Assembly: GCA_014843695.1 (NCBI GenBank)
Contig: CM026403.1
Location: forward strand, 44,051,516 to 44,115,515
Length of the DNA: 64,000 nt
Direction of reading: 5' to 3'
From: Archivesica marissinica
Taxonomy: Eukaryota; Mollusca; Bivalvia; Venerida; Vesicomyidae
The notes beneath the pieces are model-generated. The model made no database searches and had not been told where the DNA came from. It saw only the letters and a list, made by a program, of their open reading frames with translations. The position numbers and the translations under genes were made by a program. Shown in pieces: positions 39,246-52,350 of the stretch. How positions within the stretch are numbered: position 1 is the first letter of the stretch; every line of letters begins with the position of its first letter.

Positions 39246-41165
39246 AGCTATTGGGTAACTCCTGGTTTGTCGCAGTACAATACCGGCAAGCTGTTGGGTA
39301 ACTCCTGGTTTGTCGCAGTACAATACCGGCAAGCTGTTGGGTAACTCCTGGTTTGTCGCAGTACAATACCGGCAAGCTAGTGGGTAACTCCTGGTTTGTC
39401 GCAGTACAATACCGGCAAGCTGTTGGGTAACTCCTGGTTTTGTCGCAGTACAATACCGGCAAGCTATTGGGTAACTCCTGGTTTGTCGCAGTACAATACC
39501 GGCAAGCTGTTGGGTAACTCCTGGTGTGTCGCAGTACAATACCGGCAAGCTATTAGGTAACTCTGGTTTGTCGCAGTACAATACCGGCAAGCTATGGGTA
39601 ACTCCTGGTGTGTCGCAGTACAATACCGGCAAGCTGTTGGGTAACTCCTGGTTTGTCGCAGTACAATACCGGCAAGCTGTTGAGTAACTCCTGGTTTGTC
39701 GCAGTACAATACCGGCAAGCTATTGGGTAACTCCTGGTTTGTCGCAGTACAATACCGGCAAGCTGTTGGGTAACTCCTGGTTTGTCGCAGTACAATACCG
39801 GCAAGCTATTGGGTAACTCTTGGTTTGTCGCAGTACAATACCGGCAAGCTGTGGGTAAACTCCTGGTGTGTCGCAGTACAATACCGGCAAGCTATGGGTA
39901 ACTCCTGGTTTGTCGCAGTACAATACCGGCAAGCTATTGGGTAACTCCTGGTGTGTCGCAGTACAATACCGGCAAGCTGTTGGGTAACTCCTGGTTTGTC
40001 GCAGTACAATACCGGCAAGCTGTTGGGTAACTCCTGGTTTGTCGCAGTACAATACCGGCAAGCTGTTGGGTAACTCCTGGTTTGTCGCAGTACAATACCG
40101 GCAAGCTATTGGGTAACTCCTGGTTTGTCGCAGTACAATACCGGCAAGCTGTTGGGTAACTCCTGGTTTGTCGCAGTACAATACCGGCAAGCTGTTGGGT
40201 AACTCCTGGTGTGTCACAGTACAATACCGGCAAGCTATTGGGTAACTCCTGGTTTGTCGCAGTACAATACCGGCAAGCTGTTGGGTAACTCCTGGTTTGT
40301 CACAGTACAATACCGGCAAGCTATTGGGTAACTCCTGGTTTGTCGCAGTACAATACCGGCAAGCTGTTGGGTAACTCCTGATTTGTCGCAGTACAATACC
40401 GGCAAGCTGTTGGGTAACTCCTGGTTTGTCGCAGTACATACCGGCAAGCTATTGGGTAACTCCTGGTTGTCGCAGTACAATACCGGCAAGCTGTTGGGTA
40501 ACTCCTGGTTTGTCGCAGTACAATACCGGCAAGCTATTGGGTGACTCCTGGTTTGTCACAGTACAATACCGGCAAGCTGTTGGGTAACTCCTGGTGTGTC
40601 GCAGTACAATACCGGCAAGCTAGTGGGTAACTCCTGGTGTGTCGCAGTACAATACCGGCAAGCTGTTGGGTAACTCCTGGTTTGTCGCAGTACAATACCG
40701 GCAAGCTGTTGGGTAACTCCTGGTGTGTCGCAGTACAATACCGGCAAGCTGTTGTGTAGCTCCTGGTTTGTCGCAGTACAATACCGGCAAGCTGTTGGGT
40801 AACTCCTGGTTTGTCGCAGTACAATACCGGCAGGCTTGGGTAACTCCTGGTTTGTCGCAGTACAATACCGGCACTCTGTTGGGTAACTCCTGGTTTGTTG
40901 CAGTACAATACCGGCAAGCTGTTGGGTAACTCCTGGTTTGACGCAGTACAATACCGGCAAGCTGTTGGGTAATTCCTGGTTTGTCGCAGTACAATACCGG
41001 CAAGCTGTTGGGTGACTCCTGGTGTGTCGCAGTACAATACCGGCAAGCTGTTGGGTAACTCCTGGTGTGTCGCAGTACAATACCGGCAAGCTGTTGGGTA
41101 ACTCCTGGTTTGTCGCAGTACAATACCGGCAAGCTGTTGGGTAACTCCTGGTTTGTCGCAGTAAT
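39246..41165. repeat. Minisatellite, 43-bp unit, ~45 copies
   Basis: Unit TGTCGCAGTACAATACCGGC followed by AAGCTGTTGGGTAACTCCTGGTT. Because 43 is not a multiple of 3 and the unit lacks stops on the minus strand, all three minus frames stay open for long distances; these ORFs are artefacts. Confidence 0.97.
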
Positions 41166-41279
41166 TTCTCCGTCAGAGATTCTGACATCTCATCTGGTCG
41201 TGCACAATTTGCACTCAATGGGCATCATATTGAGCTCACTAGGTAGACTTCACTGTCTTCCCTCATATCTTTTATCTGC

Positions 41280-42235
41280 TCAAACACAAGGTACTCTCAT
41301 CAGATTCCCATCACACACCTGTATCTGCTCAAGTACAAGGTACGCCCGTCAGGTTCCAGTCATATATCTGTATCTGCTCAAGTACAAGGTACGCTCATCA
41401 GGTTCCAGTCATATATCTGTATCTGCTCTCAAGTACAAGGTACGCCCGTCAGGTTCCCGTCATATATCTGTATCTGCTCTCAAGTACAAGGTACGCCCGT
41501 CAAGTTCCCGTCATATATCTGTATCTGCTCAAGTACAAGGTACGCCCAATAGGTTCCCGTCATATATCTGTACCTGCTCAAGTACAAGGTACGCCCATCA
41601 GGTTCCCGTCATATATCTGTATCTAGTACAAGGTACGCCCATCATGTTCCCGTCATATATCTGCTCAAGTACAAGGTATGCCCATCATGTTCCGTCATAT
41701 ATCTGCTCAAGTACAAGGTACGCCCATCATGTTCCCGTCATATATCTGTATCTGCTCAAGTACAAGGTACGCCCATCATGTTCCCGTCATATATCTGCTC
41801 AAGTACAAGGTACGCCCATCATGTTCCCGTCATATAGCTGTATCTGCTCAAGTACAAGGTACGTCCATCAGATTCCAGTCACACTTCTGTATCTGCTCAA
41901 GTTCAAGGTACGCCCATCAGATTCCAGTCATACATGTATATCTGTACCTGCTCAAGTACAAGGTACGTCCATCAGGTTCCCGTCATATATCTGTATCTGC
42001 TCAAGTTCAAGGTACGTCCATCAGATTCCAGTCACACCTCTGTATCTGCTCAAGTTCAAGGTACGCCCATCAGGTTCCAGTCATACATGTATATCTGTAT
42101 CTGTTCAAGGTACGTCCATCAGGTTCCTGTCATATATCTGTATATGTTCAAGGTACGCCCATCTGGTTCCCGTCATATATCTGTATATGTTCACTGTACG
42201 CCCAGCAGGTCCCTCATATATACCTGTACGTGCTC
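41280..42235. repeat. Minisatellite, ~48-bp unit, ~20 diverged copies
   Basis: Unit AAGTACAAGGTACGCCCATC then AGGTTCCCGTCATATATCTGTATCTGCTC. Copies vary by short deletions. The long plus-strand frames across it are not genes. Confidence 0.95.
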
Positions 42236-42239
42236 CAGC

Positions 42240-42780
42240 AGACCACCTACCCAGAGTATTACAAGAGTGTAATGAGCCCACAAGAGCCAAAGCACAGGAT
42301 GTGGCAAGACGATTGCATGGACAGGTTGGATCAGCTTACATGACCTAACTGACACACTAGTGGCTCGCACACATTACACTGACCTCCTCACACTACAGTT
42401 CATACACATGAAACAGATTGAAAGGCATGTTGCACTAATGTACAGTCAGGGTTGTGGTGCAGTTAAGGAATCAAGGCATCGTCTCTTCACAACTGGAAGC
42501 AGATCACTGGACCGCATCCCACATAGCTAGAGGAGTAAGCACTACTACATGCGTGAAGCTATTGGACTCAGGCCACTACATTCCAGGATAGCCCTGACTT
42601 CAGTGACGGGGGCTAGCAAAGTGTTGGCAACAATAACGTGCAACAATAACGTGCAACAATAACGGACTACACTCAGCGATGCTTCAGTGGCATGTGTCAT
42701 TCTCATGCACTGTGGTTGCAAAAAGTCCTGCGTGGGAAAGTGTAAATGCCACATTTCTGGTGTCCGATTATATGACATTT
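42240..42780 (+). pseudogene. Degraded gene remnant with Cys-rich end
   Basis: Near 42705-42770 the plus strand reads CGCKKSCVGKCKCHISGVRL, a C-x-C/C-x3-C-x-C cluster like the Cys-rich C-termini of several invertebrate repeat-associated proteins. Upstream frames are broken. May be the 3' end of whatever is decayed at 37791-39240. Confidence 0.35.
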
Positions 42781-42814
42781 TTTCGAAGGAGAATGCATTA
42801 ACAATTCATAGAGA

Positions 42815-42950
42815 AGTCGTGATGGCACAGTGGTAGCGCCTTCGCTTCAGGTGCGAAAGGCCCAGAGTTCGCACACAGCTGTAGCCGTTACGATTGTGCC
42901 CTTACGCAATGCATTTAACATTTCATCTTCTCTCTCCCTCGTGGTGATGG
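42815..42950 (+). repeat. tRNA-derived SINE head
   Basis: GTGATGGCACAGTGGTAGCG resembles a pol III A box and AGAGTTCGCACAC a degenerate B box. It is followed directly by the inverted SINE at 42968. Confidence 0.5.
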
Positions 42951-42967
42951 ATTGAGGAATGAGTGTT

Positions 42968-43258
42968 TTAACGTTTATTTATCGTCGCTACCGGTTGCCC
43001 ATATGAGCGACGCCTCCTTAAAAGATTAGTAATTTTATATTTTGGAGGATAGTGCAATGATACAGAGAGAGAGAGAGAGACCCATTCCAGAGTCTCCTCT
43101 GGTTCTTTTACGTGCACGGTGTAAAGCACCGACACGAGACCTCGGTTTAACGTCCCATCTGAAAGACTGTTAATTTTATTAGGGTCAGACGGAGGATCGA
43201 ACCTGCGATCCCTGGATTACCAGTTCAGTGTGTTAAGACTGGACTACAGATCCGTCTG
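42968..43258 (-). repeat. SINE, tRNA head with conserved central domain, copy 1
   Basis: On the minus strand: tRNA-like head (CAGACGGATCTGTAGTCCAG, B box GGTTCGATCC), then GACGTTAAACCGAGGTCTCG, GGTGCTTTACACCGTGCACG and a 3' end with GTAGCGACGATAAATAAACG. The same element is at 61796-62080. The strongly conserved middle is typical of SINE superfamilies with a shared central domain; I do not assign the name. Confidence 0.8.
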
Positions 43259-43660
43259 TATCAGGAATGAGGTCTCGAGAGTGATTAATATAAGTTGTAA
43301 GAACTTGTTTTGCAATCGAGCTAAAATAAATGTGCACACAAACTAATAGAGAATATGCCAGAGATACATAGGAAGCAATAGCAATCACTGACTATCATTG
43401 TTGCTAAACTGTCATGCAGTGCTGCATACCTGTAGTGAACATTATTTTGTCTTCAGATATTATTTCTGAAGTAGTTTAATATAATTGTTAATGTTGTGTT
43501 ATAGTGAAATCTGCTGCTTCAAATTGTGTGGCAAATTATCGCCTAGAACCATCGTGATAACTTTAGAATAGGATTCTCCGTAAATCACATGGACATTGTA
43601 TCAGTTGTGATTCAAACTCATGGGGTTTTTAACTTAATAATGCATATTACCACATCTGCC
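43259..43660. other. Intergenic DNA, no supported gene
   Basis: No motif, repeat or credible open frame was found. Confidence 0.5.
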
Positions 43661-43671
43661 TAATGTCTGAT

Positions 43672-46555
43672 CCATGACATCTCTATAATGCATGACGGCC
43701 ATACTGGTTCATGACATCTCTATAATGCATGACGGCCATACTGGTTCATGACATCTCTATAATGCATGACGGCCATACTGGTTCATGACATCTCTATAAT
43801 GCATGACGGCCATACTGGTTCATGACATCTCTATAATGCATGACGCCCATACTGGTTCATGACATCTCTATAATGCATGACGCCCATACTGGTTCATGAC
43901 ATCTCTATAATGCATGACGCCCATACTGGTTCATGACATCTCTATAATGCATGACGCCCATACTGGTTCATGACATCTCTATAATGCATGACGCCCATAC
44001 TGGTTCATGACATCTCTATAATGCATGACGCCCATACTGGTTCATGACATCTCTATAATGCATGACGCCCATACTGGTTCATGACATCTCTATAATGCAT
44101 GACGCCCATACTGGTTCATGACATCTCTATAATGCATGACGCCCATACTGGTTCATGACATCTCTATAATGCATGACGCCCATACTGGTTCATGGCATCT
44201 CTATAATGCATGACGCCCATACTGGTTCATGACATCTCTATAATGCATGACGCCCATACTGGTTCATGACATCTCTATAATGCATGACGCCCTTACTGGT
44301 TCATGACATCTCTATAATGCATGACGCCCATACTGGTTCATGACATCTCTATAATGCATGACGCCCATACTGGTTCATGACATCTCTATAATGCATGACG
44401 CCCATACTGGTTCATGACATCTCTATAATGCATGACGCCCATACTGGTTAGACATCTATAATACATACTGGTTCATGACATCTCTATAATGCATGACGCC
44501 CATACTGGTTCATGACATCTCTATAATGCATGACGCCCATACTGGTTCATGACATCTCTATAATGCATGACGCCCATACTGGTTCATGACATCTCTATAA
44601 TGCATGACGCCCATACTGGTTCATGACATCTCTATAATGCATGACGCCCATACTGGTTCATGACATCTCTATAATGCATGACGCCCATACTGGTTCATGA
44701 CATCTCTATAATGCATGACGCCCATACTGGTTCATGACATCTCTATAATGCATGACGCCCATACTGGTTCATGACATCTCTATAATGCATGACGCCCATA
44801 CTGGTTCATGACATATCTATAATGCATGACGCCCATACTGGTTCATGACATCTCTATAATGCATGACGCCCATACTGGTTCATGACATCTCTATAATGCA
44901 TGACGCCCATACTGGTTCATGACATCTCTATAATGCATGACGCCCATACTGGTTCATGACATCTCTATAATGCATGACGCCCATACTGGTTCATGACATC
45001 TCTATAATGCATGACGCCCATACTGGTTCATGACATCTCTATAATGCATGACGCCCATACTGGTTCATGACATCTCTATAATGCATGACGCCCATACTGG
45101 TTCATGACATCTCTATAATGCATGACGCCCATACAGGTTCAACATCTCTATAATGCATGACGCCTACTGGTTCATGACATCTCTATAATACATGACGCCC
45201 ATACTGGTTCATGACATCTCTATAATGCATGACGCCCATACAGGTTCATGACATCTCTATAATGCACGACACCCATACTGGTTCATGACATCTCTATAAT
45301 GCATAACGCCCATACTGGTTCATGACATATCTATAATGCACGACACCCATACTGGTTCATGACATCTCTATAATGCATAACGCCCGTACTGGTTCATGAC
45401 ATCTCTATAATGTATGACGCCCATACTGGTTCATGACATCTCTATAATGCATGACGGCCATACTGGTTCATGACATCTCTATGATGCATGACGTCCATAC
45501 TTGTTCATGACATCTCTATAATGCATGACGCCCATACTGGTTCATGACATCTCTATAATGCATGACGCCCGTACAGGTTCATAACATCTCTATAATGCAT
45601 GACGGCCATACTGGTTCATGACATCTCTATAATGCATGACGCCCATACTGGTTCATGGCATCTCTATAATGCATGACGCCCATACTGGTTCATGACATCT
45701 CTATAATGCATGACGCCCATACTGGTTCATGACATCTCTATAATGCATGACGCATTTACTGGTTCATGACATCTCTATAATGCATGACGCCCATACTGGT
45801 TCATGACATCTCTATAATACATGACACCCATACTGGTTCATGACATCTCTATAATGCATGACGCCCATACTGGTTCATGACATCTCTATGATACATGACG
45901 CCCATACTGGTTAAAGACATCTTAATAATACATACTGGTTCATGACATCTCTATAATGCATGACGCCCATACTGGTTCATGACATCTCTATAATACATGA
46001 CGCCCATACTAGTTAAATACATCTTTATAATGCATGACGCACATACTGGTTCATGACATCTCTATAATGCATGACGTCCATACTGGTTCATGACATCTCT
46101 ATAATGCATGACGCCCATACAGGTTCATGACATCTCTATAATGCATGACGCCTTTACTGGTTCATGACATCTCTATAATGCATGACGCCCATACTGGTTC
46201 ATGACATCTCTATAATGCATGACGCCCATACTGGTTCATGACATCTCTATAATGCATGACGCCCATACTGGTTCATGACATCTCTATAATGCATGACGCC
46301 CATACTGGTTCATGACATCTCTATAATGCATGACGCCCATACTGATTCATGACCTCTCTATAATGCATGACGCCCATACTGGTTCATGACATCTCTATAA
46401 TGCATGACGCCCATACTGATTCATGACCTCTCTATAATGCATGACGCCCATACTGGTTCATGACATCTCTATAATGCATGACGCCCATACTGATTCATGA
46501 CCTCTCTATAATGCATGACGCCCATACTGGTTCATGACATATCTATAATGCGTGA
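43672..46555. repeat. Satellite-like array, 37-bp unit, ~78 copies
   Basis: Unit TTCATGACATCTCTATAATG then CATGACGCCCATACTGG. The first four copies have GACGGCC; the core is nearly uniform; the 45120-46560 half is more varied, with short deletions. Each unit holds two CATGAC words. No CRISPR features: no unique spacers. Confidence 0.97.
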
Positions 46556-46774
46556 CCCTAGCACATCTTGAAACATCATATCATGGTTAGGTTAGATTAC
46601 CCCAGATATCCGGACGCAGGAAAAAATGAAGTACTGCTTGTAATTCTTGACATAAATACTAAAAATGTCTATTTCGACATTTCGACCTAAAAATGACCAT
46701 TAAGATGACCTTGCAGGGTTGACCTTGGCCTTAAATCATCAAAATCACATCATGGGTGATTTCATCGACCTCGA

Positions 46775-46890
46775 AACGCCCATGTTAAGGGATACCATAC
46801 TCGATTCCGTCATGCCTTTTGGTTATTTAGCTGATTTTCCTCTAATCTGAGTGGTGGCCATTTTGTATTTCGCCAATATGGCGGACCCAC
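46775..46890 (-). repeat. Dispersed repeat, inverted relative to 37670-37790
   Basis: Reverse complement contains CATATTGGCGAAATACAAAA, ATGGCC and AAATAACCAAAAGGCAT in the same order as 37670-37790. Confidence 0.6.
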
Positions 46891-47442
46891 TACATAGCTA
46901 AAAGCGACAGCATATTTATGCATGTTCCTTTAATGTCAAACCCCTCGCGGGGACTTAGACATGTTTTCCTGGGCAGGCTTAGCCGACCTAAGCGATTAAC
47001 CAGTACTAATTAGCAATGTAGCATATAGCGAAGCCTCTTATAAACTATTCCCAGGTGTTGCTTGCATCTATATTATTATAGTAACTGTGTAAACATGCTG
47101 ATAGAGTGCATGAAAAAGTGGACCTCGGGGAAATATGGGTGTGGGTTTTCTTTAACGCACACGTATCAAATGTTCTGCTATGGAAAACGAAGTAAATCTT
47201 TCCATACATCGATTAATGAAAAACGGTCACATACAATCACAAATTAACTGAACAAAGTCGATTTAAAGCAGAATATCGTTTAACATGAACATGTGTTATA
47301 ACGACGTTCCCCATTATGCTGGTATTCTATGTGTACATATTTTTGTTTACCCGATATACGAAACTGGGTCAAAATGTCACACTCAGTGTGTGTGTGTATT
47401 CCAATAGAAATGATTTGTTCATTGATCTATCAAATAAACCTG
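46891..47442. other. Intergenic DNA, no supported gene
   Basis: Short frames at 47062-47247 and 47316-47567 lack recognisable motifs; the second runs into a MITE-like repeat. Confidence 0.5.
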
Positions 47443-47449
47443 TCACCAT

Positions 47450-47615
47450 TGGCGTAGCTTCCAATAGGCCGTGGCCTACTCTTTCCCCCGAAAATAGAAA
47501 CTATAAAAATGCCAAATCTGCATCAAAAAGCGGGAGGCCAGGATCAAAATATATACGCTATATATAGTTTTCCTGGGGACGACCCTCCCGTCTTAAGTCA
47601 AGCTACGCCCGTGGT
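47450..47615. mobile_element. hAT-like MITE remnant
   Basis: TTGGCGTAGCTT at the left and AAGCTACGCCCGTGG at the right are near-inverted hAT-type ends; the interior is AT-rich and noncoding. Borders approximate. Confidence 0.45.
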
Positions 47616-47789
47616 CACAGTTTATTTTCTGAAAATTTATTTTTAAATAATCCTATTTTTAGCCGATTAGCTCAGTAGTGTAGGTTCAAGTTAGTGTAAT
47701 AGCGATAACAGGTAGGTTAAGTCAGGTATTTTATTACATTAAAGATATTTTAAACTAAAATCGGTAAACGGTGTCATGGTGGTGAGGAA

Positions 47790-48455
47790 AGATCGAAGAT
47801 TTGTAATTTCAATATTGAGGATAGGTCTATGGTTTGTAATTTCAATATTGAGGATAGGCCGAGGATTTGTAATTTTAATATTGAGGATAGGTCGAGGATT
47901 TGTAATTTCAATATTGAGGATAGGTCGAGGATTTGTAATTTCAATATTGAAGAAAGGTCTAGGGTTTGTAATTTCAATATTGAGGATAGGTCGAGGATTT
48001 TCAATATTGGGGTAGGTCGAGGATTTGTAATTTCAATATTGAGGATAGGTCGAGGATTTTCAATATTGGGGTAGGTCGAGGGTTTGTAATTTCAATATTG
48101 GGGTAGGTCGAGGGTTTGTAATTTCAATATTGAGGATAGGTCGAGGATTATCAATATTGGGGTAGGTCGAGGATTTGTAATTTCAATATTGAGGATAGGT
48201 CGAGGATTTGTAATTTCAATATTGAGGAAAGGTCGAGGATTTGTAATTTCAATATTGAGGATAGGTCCAGGATTTGTAATTTCAATATTGAGGATAGGTC
48301 GAGGATTTGCAATTTCAATATTGAGGATAGGTCGAGGATTTGTAATTTCAATATTGAGGATAGGTCCAGGATTTGTAATTTCAATATTGAGGATAGGTCG
48401 AGGATTTGTAATTTCAATATTGAGGAAAGGTCGCGGATTTGTAATTTCAATATTT
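47790..48455. repeat. Minisatellite, 33-bp unit, ~20 copies
   Basis: Unit GAGGATAGGTCGAGGATTTG then TAATTTCAATATT. The unit is a multiple of 3, so plus and minus frames appear as repetitive ORFs (ISILRIGRGFV; ILKLQILDLSS); these are artefacts. Confidence 0.95.
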
Positions 48456-48479
48456 TGAAAAACTCCTTCGAATCTCATG

Positions 48480-49740
48480 TTGGGTATAAATGTTGTTGTG
48501 GCTAAAGTGTCTTTTTAAATAGTTTCGTGTGTGCTCAAATTGAGCTTTCAATGCCTACATTATTAATACGTACATTATAAAACATTTACAACACATAACT
48601 TTGCTTGTCTTCAGTTTCATACAGCATTTATGTTCTTTATGATTGGTAGGGCTTTTCACGCGTGTGTGCGTGCGTGTGTGCGTGTTCTTACTTGATTTGT
48701 TGAAAATCAACTGTTTAATTCAATAAAATGCTAAATATACACTAGCGAGAAAGGACCGTATACTCGTGGTGATTTTCACAGCATATTTTATGAAACTCGT
48801 TTTGGAATGTTGATATATAAATTATATTTATTATTGGTTAAGAGTTGTCCGTATTATAGCAGTGTGTCAGTAGTTGGTTCGCACGATAATGTTGTGCGCA
48901 TTGACCGTGTATATATCACAGGAACTTGTAATGTTATCCATAAGCCACCAAAGGTCTTGTACCTCTATCCTAGGACCCCCCCTATTAATACCTCCACCCA
49001 CTACGCATGACATATAAATGCTAACTAACATCGTGTGGCAGCCACACTCCCGGGGCTTGTTAGTTAAAGGAAACAAAAATATACCTCGAGCAGTCGCTGA
49101 TCTTTAATATCTACCCGCTGAACAAAAGATAATCGATTTTTTTCTACACAATCTTGCAAGTGTCTTCCTGATTCCCCCACTTTTAGAAAAACTGGTCAAT
49201 TTATTTGTGGGGTAATCAGGAATTTGTCCAGTTTGGAGATTAGTGGTAACATAGCCTCCGGGCGTGAAAACACTATAATCTGTTTCAATTATTGAAATAG
49301 CAAACATTAATGTAAAGTGCAGTTTAACCACCTTATTACGGGGTAACTTGTAGGAATATTATTATTTTCCAATTGTTTAAGCGGGATACTAAGGGAATCT
49401 GTCGTTTTTCTTGTTGTGTGTTTTTTTCTTATTTTCCCACTAAAACATCCATATTAATTCCTGATTAGTGGAGAAATGAGAGAAAAAAAACGTTCAAAAC
49501 CATTTCAAAAATATATTTCCTATATGTTGTGACCACTCATTTGAACCGTCTCAAGGAGGTCACGGCATATACTTTAAAGTGAAATAAAAAATATTTTAAA
49601 TTTTCCGACATTAAAATTGTGAATCCTCAGATAGAAATTACTACTAGAAAAAAACGTAAGGAGCGCCGTAAGGAAATATATGTATATATACAAGAAACTC
49701 CATGATAGTGTATTTCATTTTATAGTTTCATATTTTCAAC
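48480..49740. other. Intergenic DNA, no supported gene
   Basis: AT-rich; a (GT)n-like stretch GTGTGTGCGTGCGTGTGTGC near 48662. Small frames at 48807-49331 have no recognisable features. Confidence 0.5.
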
Positions 49741-49751
49741 GCAAATACATA

Positions 49752-50016
49752 ATTTACAGCACATTGATAAATTCAAATGCATTTGATAGCACACTATAAT
49801 CGTCTCCCACTAAAACATCCATTTTGTAATTTCACCGTAATTGATTTATGTCCAATTTTGGCGAAAATTTTAGAGCAAATGCGGAATTTAATTCCGCATT
49901 TGCTCTGAAAGTTTTGTCAAATGTGGATTCAATTTACTTTTTAATCAAGTTACTACTAGTACTAGCACATTGATAACTTCAAATGCATTTGACAGCACAT
50001 TATAACAGTCTTCTAC
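49752..50016. repeat. Diverged ~208-bp-spaced duplication around a perfect palindrome
   Basis: ACATTGATAAATTCAAATGC with ATTTGATAGCACACTATAA near 49760-49800 recurs at about 49968-50008. Between them, at about 49871-49908, AGAGCAAATGCGGAATT is followed by its exact inverse, a hairpin of 17 bp. Confidence 0.7.
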
Positions 50017-50025
50017 AATGAGTGT

Positions 50026-51914
50026 CTATATATGCAGCAGCTTCGATGCTTCATCTGCATATTCCATCGTGCCGATCTCCCCGTTCTCAAGTCGCAACTT
50101 GAGGGTGTGTAGCCTCCGTTCGATCTGTCGGTACCGACGACGCTTCACTGTGCGAGCGCCACCAGCCTCATACTGAAGCATGCGGATGTATCCGGCTGCT
50201 TCAATCTGCTGGATGGTCTGGATGATGCTGAAGATGTTCGGATGAGCATGTCGAACAGCCTTCTTCAGCTTGCTGTGCCACCCTTCCAGATGGTTTGTCG
50301 TTCTGGGACCCTCTGTGGCAAAGTGGTTCCATACGCCCTTGTCGTCCTTGTCGACCCACTGCTCTGTGACGTAATCGGTGAATGGGGTGACGTCCATGGG
50401 CAGATCTTCATTCCCAATGTCATCTAACGTCTGGAACCACACGTCCTCAACGTCATTTTCCGGGACAAGAGAGAGAACAGATGCCCGTCTCACGAGTGTG
50501 TGCACACTGCCATGCTCCTTGTACAAGTTGGCCAGTCCCGTTGCTTGTACTTTACGCCAAATACATTGTGTGTAGTGGAAGAAGCAGGCTTTAACTACAG
50601 TGTTGGGGAACACTCGTAGTACCGCGTTACGTGACGCCATTTCATGGTCGAAAAACACTTGGTCGGGTTGAAGCTGTAGGCCGTATCCCTCGCAAGATTG
50701 TTGTACTTGACGGAAGAATGTCTCATAGACGTCGGTTGATTTTCCCGGCAGGAAGGCGAACACAAGTGGATACATCTCGCCGTCAATAAATCCATGGAGT
50801 GTGAATAATTGATGAAAGAAGCTGGGGCACGTGTAAAATGTTCCGTCGCCATATATTACGGGAGCGGCACAGAGGTGTTGAAGAGCGGATCTAGTAGCGA
50901 AAACTAGCATTCTCTGGTTGTTCCCGACGTCGATTTGTAGGAATCTTTCGCCGGAGATGATTATGTCTTGCCGTGCTGCGGCGTCCACTACCCCTCTACG
51001 CAATATTGGCGGCCGGCGGCCCGGTCGGATATGAGGGAGATGTGGAAGTTTAGCTCCCCGTAGTTTGCTTCCTCGGTCGTACAGTTGCCGACGTCTTAAC
51101 GTCATGAATGTCGGGGTTTAGGATTTCCGGCCGCCTCCAAGTGTTTACGGTTTAATTGGCGTTTACTTCCAGTTCTTTGGCCCACGAATATTTTGGCTAA
51201 TTTTTCTTCATATCGTTTGGAATTAATCCGGCGCCTTAATTCTGCCCGACAGCGTTGAGATATGTTCTCCATTACGTTTCTTACGTCAATGTCGGTGTCG
51301 TCGGCTGGATGTGTGTGATTTCTTGTATTTTTTGCGAGAATGCCGTCGATAGTTGTAACCTTTGCCGGACATCTTCGTACAGCGCATACCCAGTAGATCC
51401 GATGCAATCCGCGATTTTTGATCTGAAATAAAAATTAAATACTTGTAAATACTTATAAGGTAACAGTAATTACAACAGTAATTAACTGTGGAGAAAATTA
51501 TTAAATGTTCGTTTTTTTTGGTGAGAGGCTTTAATAAATGATGAGCTAGTTCGTTTGATCCTCAGCTGTGCGCATGCTCGGCCAATCAATGTGGTTGGTT
51601 GAGAGTTCGCTGCATTACCAGTATATGCTCAAGATATTTCTTAACAACTGATCATTGGCATACCTAACTCAAGCAGTACTATATCTGTGAATTGAGAAAA
51701 TAGACAAAACCATTTCACCCGTATATAGTTAAGATATGCTGCTATCAATAATTTAAATCGATAAAAATTCTGTATTCCAAACATTACAGATCCTTTCGAG
51801 ATTGGTCATTTGAGATATATGCATACATACCGTGAACCTGTAGCCTCCAAGAACAAGACTTTGGCCACCATGTTTGTTGCGGACATAATTTAATTGAATT
51901 TGTGCATTAGCCAT
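50026..51914 (-). pseudogene. Second FLYWCH-MULE transposase gene, frameshifted
   Basis: Exon 1 is 51831-51914 (MANAQIQLNYVRN..., ending at a GTATGTATG donor). The intron extends to a TTATTTCAG acceptor ending at 51423, and exon 2 starts at 51422 in phase 0 (IKNRGLHRIYWVCAVRRC...HTH finger). A one-base frame change near 51115-51120 separates the finger part from the transposase part (51105-50026). The latter has YGDGTF, FFDHEMA, FFHYTQCIWRKV and NHLEGWHS. About half the residues match the gene at 33748. The intron lies in a different place: this copy is split before the finger cysteines, and the other after them. Terminal repeats were not found, so a decayed transposon or a former domesticated gene are both possible. 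Confidence 0.82.
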
Positions 51915-52350
51915 GATATAATGAATCAGACAGTAGTACATGCAGATATCCAAACATACCCATATATATATGTAAAATGGAATTAACATAACATAATTAC
52001 CCCAATTATTAAATTAATCACCTATTTGAATTTTCTTTAATCATTATTACTCAAATTATCATTTGGTAATCAAAACATTCCATAAGGTAACCATTAAAGT
52101 CACTTAAATAGTATGTTTGTATGCTAATTGATATTAATCGGAAATTAAATTAACACACCCTTCACCAAACACATAATTGAATGTTCATTAATCCTATGAA
52201 AATATCAAAGAATTTAACATCAAAGTCATTTAAAAAGTTGGTTTGTATGATAATTGGTTTTAATCTACCATATACACACACAGGTAACAATAGATAATTG
52301 AAACAGATTATAGCTTCGGGTCTCGCCTTTTCTGATTTACCGGTCAGAAA
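51915..52350. other. AT-rich noncoding DNA up to the assembly gap
   Basis: Upstream region of the minus-strand MULE gene. No Polinton sequence is visible on this side of the gap. ATAATTGGTTTTAATC and TAATTGATATTAATCG phrases repeat. Confidence 0.5.

Noticed and set aside
39126..41218. Long overlapping minus-strand ORFs of up to 239 codons (PVLYCDKPGVTQQLAGIVL repeats)
   Set aside because: They are translations of a 43-bp minisatellite with no stop codon on that strand; all three frames stay open, which real genes do not do.
41065..42348. 427-codon plus-strand ORF
   Set aside because: Crosses two different minisatellites, repeats the same words in two frames, and has no non-repeat domain.
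44401..44420. Relation between the 37-bp satellite (GCCCATACTGG) and the Polinton end (GCCCATACTGCC)
   Set aside because: Only about 11 bases agree and the rest of the unit is unrelated; chance is likely.
43672..46555. CRISPR array
   Set aside because: Direct tandem repeats without unique spacers, in animal DNA, with no cas genes.
47774..48478. Repetitive ORFs on both strands
   Set aside because: Produced by a 33-bp unit, a multiple of three.
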